Below, piece after piece: positions 13,320 to 18,502 of a stretch of 18,502 bases of DNA. The stretch lies in NCBI GenBank assembly GCA_022865555.1, contig JALHTD010000030.1:1-18502 (forward strand), in the 5' to 3' direction. Position 1 is the stretch's first letter. The number at the start of each line of letters is the position of its first letter. The stretch is from Thermoanaerobaculaceae bacterium (GTDB lineage: Bacteria > Acidobacteriota > Thermoanaerobaculia > Thermoanaerobaculales > Thermoanaerobaculaceae). Position numbers and translations under genes: made by a program. Under the pieces are notes generated by a model. The model ran no database searches and was not told the origin of the DNA. It was given only the letters and a program-made list of their open reading frames with translations.

Positions 13320-14461
13320 CGCGCGCCCCGCGCCCGCGCCCGCGTGCCCGGCTTGATGTCCGGTGAGTCGCGAGAGGTCACGACAAGCTCGCCGACGGTC
13401 ACGCCGCCCTTGACCTCGGTGAACTGCCAGTTGCGCATCCCGGTGGCGATCGTGCGCTCCTCGAGGCGCCCGTTCTTGAGCACCAGGACCTTGCCTCCCT
13501 CGGCGATCGCCGCGGTGGGGATGCGCGGCACACCCTCGCGCCGCGCGAGGATGACCTCCACGTCGGCCGACGTGCCGGGGAGCAGTCCAGCCGCCACCTG
13601 TGGATCCGCGAACTCCACCTCGATCTCGACGGTGCGGTTCTGCTCCAGGACGTCGAGCACGTACGGGGCAACGCGCACGAGGCTGCCGGCCAGCTTCTCG
13701 CCCGGACGGGAATCGACCGTGAGGCGAACCTCCTGCCCGACCCGCACGCGCTGGGAGTCCACCTCGTCGATCGGGGCGGAGACGTACACCGAGCCGGGGT
13801 CGATGAGGTCGAGCACGGCGGGGATCGGCACCCCGGGCGGAGCCGGGGTGATCCACTCCCCCACCTCGGTGCTGCAGTCCGCGATCACCCCGGAGAACGG
13901 CGCCCGAACCACGGTGAGCGCCAGCTCCGCCTCGGCAAGGCCGACCTGGGCGCGAGCCTGGTCGCGCGCGGCGAGGACCGCCTGGCAACCCGCGCGGGAG
14001 CGGTCGCGGTTGCTCTCGAGCGTGTCCAGGTCCTGCTGGCTGGTGATCCCATCGACGGAGAGCGCCTTCCCACGCCGCAGCTCCTTCTCCGCCAGCTCGG
14101 CGGCCAGGCAGGCCTCCGTGGCCCGCGACTCGGCTGTCTTCACCTGCTCGTGCGCAAGAGCGACCTGAGCCCGCTGCACCGAGTCGTCGAGCCTGAGCAG
14201 CAGCGCTCCCGCCTGGACCCGTGCCCCCTTGCGGAAGGGAAGCTCGGTGACGCGCCCGCCGAGTTGCGGTGAGAGCCTGGCGCGGAGACGCGCCTTCACC
14301 GTCCCGGCACGGGTGTTGGTGACGGTCTCTTCCACCGTCCCAGGTTCGACACGCGCCACCTCCACCGGCACTGGGCTCGAACGGAAGACCAGCAGGCGCA
14401 GCGCGACCGCCGCGACGAGAGTTGCGACCACGACGACCAGCCAACGGGGGGTTCTGCGCAT
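13316..14461 (-). CDS. HlyD/MacA-type membrane fusion protein of the ABC exporter
   Basis: Periplasmic adaptor, anchored by an N-terminal signal anchor (residues 8-25). 381 residues. First lipoyl half at about 63-92 (LSPQLGGRVTELPFRKG then LLLRLDD), an alpha-hairpin coiled coil at about 95-185 rich in Ala, Glu and Arg, second lipoyl half with APFSGVIADC and GEWITPA, then beta-barrel (about 225-315) and a membrane-proximal domain to the end. It would link the MacB-like permeases to an outer-membrane tunnel encoded elsewhere. ATG 14461 is chosen because the signal anchor starts there and TACAAT ends six bases before it; no Shine-Dalgarno is visible. An upstream in-frame ATG at 14551 would add 30 unlike residues and run into the surE leader. 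Confidence 0.9.
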   Translation of the reverse strand: MRRTPRWLVVVVATLVAAVALRLLVFRSSPVPVEVARVEPGTVEETVTNTRAGTVKARLRARLSPQLGGRVTELPFRKGARVQAGALLLRLDDSVQRAQVALAHEQVKTAESRATEACLAAELAEKELRRGKALSVDGITSQQDLDTLESNRDRSRAGCQAVLAARDQARAQVGLAEAELALTVVRAPFSGVIADCSTEVGEWITPAPPGVPIPAVLDLIDPGSVYVSAPIDEVDSQRVRVGQEVRLTVDSRPGEKLAGSLVRVAPYVLDVLEQNRTVEIEVEFADPQVAAGLLPGTSADVEVILARREGVPRIPTAAIAEGGKVLVLKNGRLEERTIATGMRNWQFTEVKGGVTVGELVVTSRDSPDIKPGTRARARGAR

Positions 14462-14467
14462 GTCATG

Positions 14468-14473
14468 ATTGTA
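14468..14473 (-). promoter_or_regulatory. -10 element placing the exporter operon's ATG at about +1 (leaderless)
   Basis: TACAAT on the minus strand (five of six to TATAAT), then CATGAC, then ATG at 14461-14459. This is the third case of six-base spacing. A weak TGGCCG lies at the -35 distance (14491-14496). Confidence 0.55.
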
Positions 14474-14571
14474 CGCACCGATGGCGCCGGCGGCCACGGC
14501 TCGGCCCGCGAAACTTCGACACGCCTTGCACCGGCCAGCGGTCTCGGGCATGCTCGGGAATCGGAGGGACC

Positions 14572-15444
14572 ATGAAGCGCAGACTCGCGGCGGTTCTCCT
14601 CGCCCTGCTCACCGCGACGCTCCTGACGGCGGCCGAGGTCGCCCGCCCCCACGTCCTGGTCACCAACGATGACGGCATCGACGCGCCCGGCCTCGCAGCG
14701 CTGGTCGAGGCGCTCAGGGTCGACTACCGGATCACCGTGGTCGCCCCGGCCCAGGAGCAGAGCGGCATGTCGCACAGCATCACCTATCGCACCCCCGTCC
14801 TCGTGGAGGAGCGTCCGGGCACCGAGGGTGTACGGCGCTTCGCCGTTTACGCCCAGCCCGCCACCTGCACCCGCATCGCGGTCACGGCCCTGCTGGCGGC
14901 CGATCCACCGGTCCTCGTGCTCGCGGGGATCAACCGCGGCGACAACTCCGGCCGCGCGACCTGGCTCTCCGCCACAGTGGCCGGAGCGCGTGAGGGGGCG
15001 CTGGCCGGACTGCCGGCGGTGGCGTACTCGGCGGCGGCACCTCGCGGCGCGGATCCTGACTGGGCCGCCGCCGCGCGCTGGGCGAGGCTGGTGCTGCAGC
15101 GGTTGCGGGTGGCGGGGTTGCCCGCGCAAGGCCAGCTGATCAACGTGGAGATCCCACACCCGGCCGCCGGGGCGTGCGGGGTCCTCGTGACGCGCGCGGG
15201 CATGGCCCCGAACCGCGAGGACCGTTATGAGGAAAAGGTCGGGCCGAACGGGGAGCGGCTGTTCGTGAACCGCTTCGCGCCGCCGGATACGGACATCCCC
15301 GGCACCGACGTCCGCGGCCTGGCGGACGGCTTCGTGACCGTGACCTCGCTGACGCTGGACCAGACCGACTACCGCGGGCTGCCGGCACTGATGGCGGTAC
15401 CCTGGGCTGCGGCCCCGCTCCCGGCGGCGACCGCTGCACCGTAG
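14572..15444 (+). CDS. surE: SurE-like 5'/3'-nucleotidase with signal peptide
   Basis: Metal-dependent phosphatase acting on nucleoside monophosphates and related substrates. 290 residues. A signal peptide (residues 1-20, hydrophobic core LAAVLLALLTATLL) precedes the SurE fold, so the enzyme should be periplasmic; classical SurE is cytoplasmic and about 250 residues. NDDGID (32-37) gives the metal-binding Asp pair, S64 in Q-E-Q-S-G and N121 in G-I-N-R-G-D-N complete the usual metal set, and SATVAGAREG (133-142) matches the S-G-T-V-x-A-A-x-E-G motif with changes. GGAGGGA at 14563-14569 fixes ATG 14572. A Pro/Ala-rich C-terminal tail is unremarkable. It diverges from the exporter operon across 110 bases. 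Confidence 0.88.
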   Translation: MKRRLAAVLLALLTATLLTAAEVARPHVLVTNDDGIDAPGLAALVEALRVDYRITVVAPAQEQSGMSHSITYRTPVLVEERPGTEGVRRFAVYAQPATCTRIAVTALLAADPPVLVLAGINRGDNSGRATWLSATVAGAREGALAGLPAVAYSAAAPRGADPDWAAAARWARLVLQRLRVAGLPAQGQLINVEIPHPAAGACGVLVTRAGMAPNREDRYEEKVGPNGERLFVNRFAPPDTDIPGTDVRGLADGFVTVTSLTLDQTDYRGLPALMAVPWAAAPLPAATAAP

Positions 15445-15491
15445 CCCCGGGTCCCCCCACGGCGGGAGCGCCGCAGGGCCTCGCGGGCGGC

Positions 15492-15497
15492 TACACT
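15492..15497 (+). promoter_or_regulatory. Possible -10 element for the DASS transporter gene
   Basis: TACACT, 36 bases before the GTG at 15534, which has its own GGGGAGG ribosome binding site at 15522-15528. No clear -35. Same hexamer as the leaderless site at 8278-8283 but with a normal leader. Confidence 0.35.
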
Positions 15498-15533
15498 GGC
15501 CGAACGGTCGGTCCGGACAACGGGGAGGTAGCC

Positions 15534-17090
15534 GTGGGTGAGCGCGCACGCTTTTCCGACCTCTTCGAGGCGCGGGAGCGGCTGTCCGAGGCGGAGCTGC
15601 GCTTCGAGCGCAGACGCCGCACCGTCGGGCTGGTGTTGGGCCCGCTCGCGTTCCTCACCCTCATGATCCTTCCTCCCGGGGGGCTCGCGCCGGGGGCGGC
15701 ACGCCTCACGGCCGTCCTCGCCTGGGTACTCACCTGGTGGATCACGGAGGCGGTCCCGATCCCGATTACCGCGTTGCTCGGACCCGCGCTTGCGGTGCTG
15801 TGCGGTGTGGGCGGAGCCAAGGAGATGTTCGCTCCCTTCGGAGATCCCGTCATTTTCCTGTTCCTTGGGAGCTTCGTCATCGCTGAGGCGATGTCGGTCC
15901 ACGGGCTCGATCGCCGCATAGCCTATGCGATCCTGAACCGCCGCTGGGTTGGCTCCTCCTCGACGCGCATCCTTCTCGCGTTCGTGGGCATCACGGCCGG
16001 CCTCTCGATGTGGCTTTCCAACACGGCCACCACCGCGATGATGTACCCGATTGCCATGGGCGTGCTGGCCGCGCTTTCACGCCTCTTGAAGCGCGGCGAT
16101 GGCACGCCCAGCAACCTCCAAGAAATGCGCTTCGGCACAGCGCTCATGCTCGTCTGCGCGTACGGCTCCTCGATCGGCGGCGTTGGCACACCGGTGGGAA
16201 CGCCCCCGAATCTCATCGCCCTTGGACAGCTCGCGGAACTGACCGGCACGAGGATCCCGTTCTTTCAGTGGATGGCGATCGCTCTGCCAATCGTGGGTGC
16301 GATGCTCGTTTTCGCGGTGCTCTACTTCCGGTTCGCCTTTCCGCCCGAGGTGGGGAAGATCGAGGGCAGCGCCGAGTTCATCGCCGAAGAGAGGGGAAGG
16401 CTGGGCCCCTGGAAAGCTGGCGAACGCAACGTCCTGGTCGCCTTTCTCATCACGGCCTCTCTCTGGGTGCTCCCTGGCGTTGCCGGGATCGTGTTGGGGG
16501 CAGACAGCCCCGCGACCAGGGCGCTCACCAACCTCCTGCCCGAAGGCGTTGTGGCGCTCCTCGGCGCGGCGTTGTTGTTTGTTCTGCCGGTGAGCTGGAA
16601 GGAGCGACGCTTCACCGCGTCCTGGACCGACGTGTCGCGAATCGACTGGGGCACGCTGCTGCTCTTCGGCGGCGGGTTAGCCCTCGGCGGCGCGATGTTC
16701 AAGACGGGGCTCGCTGACACTGTCGGGCACGCGCTCACGGGGCTGACGGGTGCGCGATCGCTGGTGGCCTTGACTTTCCTGTTCAGCGTATTCGCCATCT
16801 ACTTCACCGAGGTCACTTCCAACACCGCGACCGCGACCATGCTGGTACCACTCGCCATTGCCGCTGCAAAGGCCGCAGGAGTGTCCCCGGTCGAGCCCGC
16901 CATAGCCTGCGCTATCGGCTGCAGCATGGCGTTCATGCTCCCAGTCGCCACCCCGCCCAATGCGATCGTGTACGGCTCCGGGTTCGTGCCGATCACCAAG
17001 ATGGTCCGGACTGGCTTCTGGTTCAACATCGCCGCCTCGCTTATCGTCCCCACCGGAGTGCTCGTCATGTGCCATCTTCTCGGTGTGTAG
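15534..17090 (+). CDS. DASS-family (SLC13-type) anion/dicarboxylate:sodium symporter
   Basis: Inner-membrane transporter of the divalent anion:Na+ symporter family, likely carrying C4-dicarboxylates, citrate or sulfate with sodium. 518 residues with about 11-13 hydrophobic segments after a 30-residue charged cytoplasmic start. The two inverted halves each carry the signature S-N-T: WLSNTATTAMM (160-170) and TSNTATATMLVP (428-439). Each S-N-T is paired with T-P-P-N (223-226 and 473-476), as in VcINDY-like proteins, where these loops bind Na+ and substrate. ITEAVPIPITALL (70-82) is also typical. The GTG start at 15534 has GGGGAGG just upstream. It stands alone between surE and secA with its own possible promoter; exact substrate cannot be told. 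Confidence 0.92.
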   Translation: MGERARFSDLFEARERLSEAELRFERRRRTVGLVLGPLAFLTLMILPPGGLAPGAARLTAVLAWVLTWWITEAVPIPITALLGPALAVLCGVGGAKEMFAPFGDPVIFLFLGSFVIAEAMSVHGLDRRIAYAILNRRWVGSSSTRILLAFVGITAGLSMWLSNTATTAMMYPIAMGVLAALSRLLKRGDGTPSNLQEMRFGTALMLVCAYGSSIGGVGTPVGTPPNLIALGQLAELTGTRIPFFQWMAIALPIVGAMLVFAVLYFRFAFPPEVGKIEGSAEFIAEERGRLGPWKAGERNVLVAFLITASLWVLPGVAGIVLGADSPATRALTNLLPEGVVALLGAALLFVLPVSWKERRFTASWTDVSRIDWGTLLLFGGGLALGGAMFKTGLADTVGHALTGLTGARSLVALTFLFSVFAIYFTEVTSNTATATMLVPLAIAAAKAAGVSPVEPAIACAIGCSMAFMLPVATPPNAIVYGSGFVPITKMVRTGFWFNIAASLIVPTGVLVMCHLLGV

Positions 17091-17156
17091 GCAACCTCGG
17101 TCTTCGTCGGCACTGCACACAAGGCCTTTTTCTTCGAATGGTTGCGGAGCGACGCC

Positions 17157-17185
17157 TTGCCCATGGCTGTCCCGAGGCGTAATCT
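17157..17185 (+). promoter_or_regulatory. Putative sigma70-type promoter of secA
   Basis: TTGCCC (17157-17162), 17-base spacer, TAATCT (17180-17185). The start would be near 17192, just before the GAGGTGA ribosome binding site at 17195-17201, giving a very short leader of about 12 bases. Confidence 0.5.
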
Positions 17186-17203
17186 AGTTTGTTTGAGGTG
17201 AGC

Positions 17204-18502
<1,299 letters not shown>

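Noticed and set aside
12723..14168. 481-codon plus-strand open frame antisense to the ATPase and fusion protein
   Set aside because: Spans two real minus-strand genes with unmistakable ABC and lipoyl motifs.
17091..17203. Intrinsic terminator between the transporter gene and secA
   Set aside because: A T5 tract follows AAGGCC and a 6-bp GCAACC/GGTTGC pair spans about 45 bases, but no compact stem directly precedes the T-tract.

Overview
The window is chromosomal DNA from a high-GC bacterium. Nearly every third codon position is G or C, which is why long spurious antisense frames lie over almost every real gene. The gene content (RhlB-type helicase, SecA, an exported SurE-like protein, a MacA/MacB-like exporter with a membrane fusion protein) suggests a Gram-negative, diderm cell. 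No single gene fixes the phylum; an Acidobacteriota-like lineage is a guess only. There are 16 protein genes, no rRNA, tRNA, CRISPR array or transposase, and only one gene-free stretch over 300 bases (9844-10249).

Left part (1-8271): a partial aspS (minus, C-terminus outside the window) diverges from an exported SagB-type nitroreductase (plus). That gene converges on galT (minus). A 66-residue membrane protein (plus) ends on the same CTAG that ends rhlB (minus). Upstream of rhlB on the minus strand are an APC amino acid permease and a large polytopic protein resembling GT-C glycosyltransferases.

Middle (8349-10249): a plus-strand operon of a protealysin-type M4 metalloprotease zymogen and an emfourin-like inhibitor, closed by a strong hairpin. 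It is followed by a 406-bp non-coding region rich in related inverted repeats and minus-strand terminator-like signals.

Right part (10250-18502): a four-gene minus-strand operon (membrane fusion protein, ATPase, two MacB/FtsX-type permeases) with overlapping or nearly touching genes. It diverges from a plus-strand run of an exported SurE-like nucleotidase, a DASS-family anion/dicarboxylate transporter, and secA, which is cut by the window end.

The most interesting regulatory pattern is a repeated arrangement at three minus-strand genes (rhlB, the GT-C-like gene, and the first exporter gene). In each, a good -10 hexamer of form TAYAMT is followed by exactly six bases and then GTG or ATG, with no convincing Shine-Dalgarno sequence. 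That is the geometry expected of leaderless mRNAs. Other genes here have clear GGAGG-type ribosome binding sites, so the organism appears to use both modes. No wholly new multi-gene system is evident. The best leads are the leaderless genes, the protease/inhibitor pair, and the repeat-rich intergenic region.
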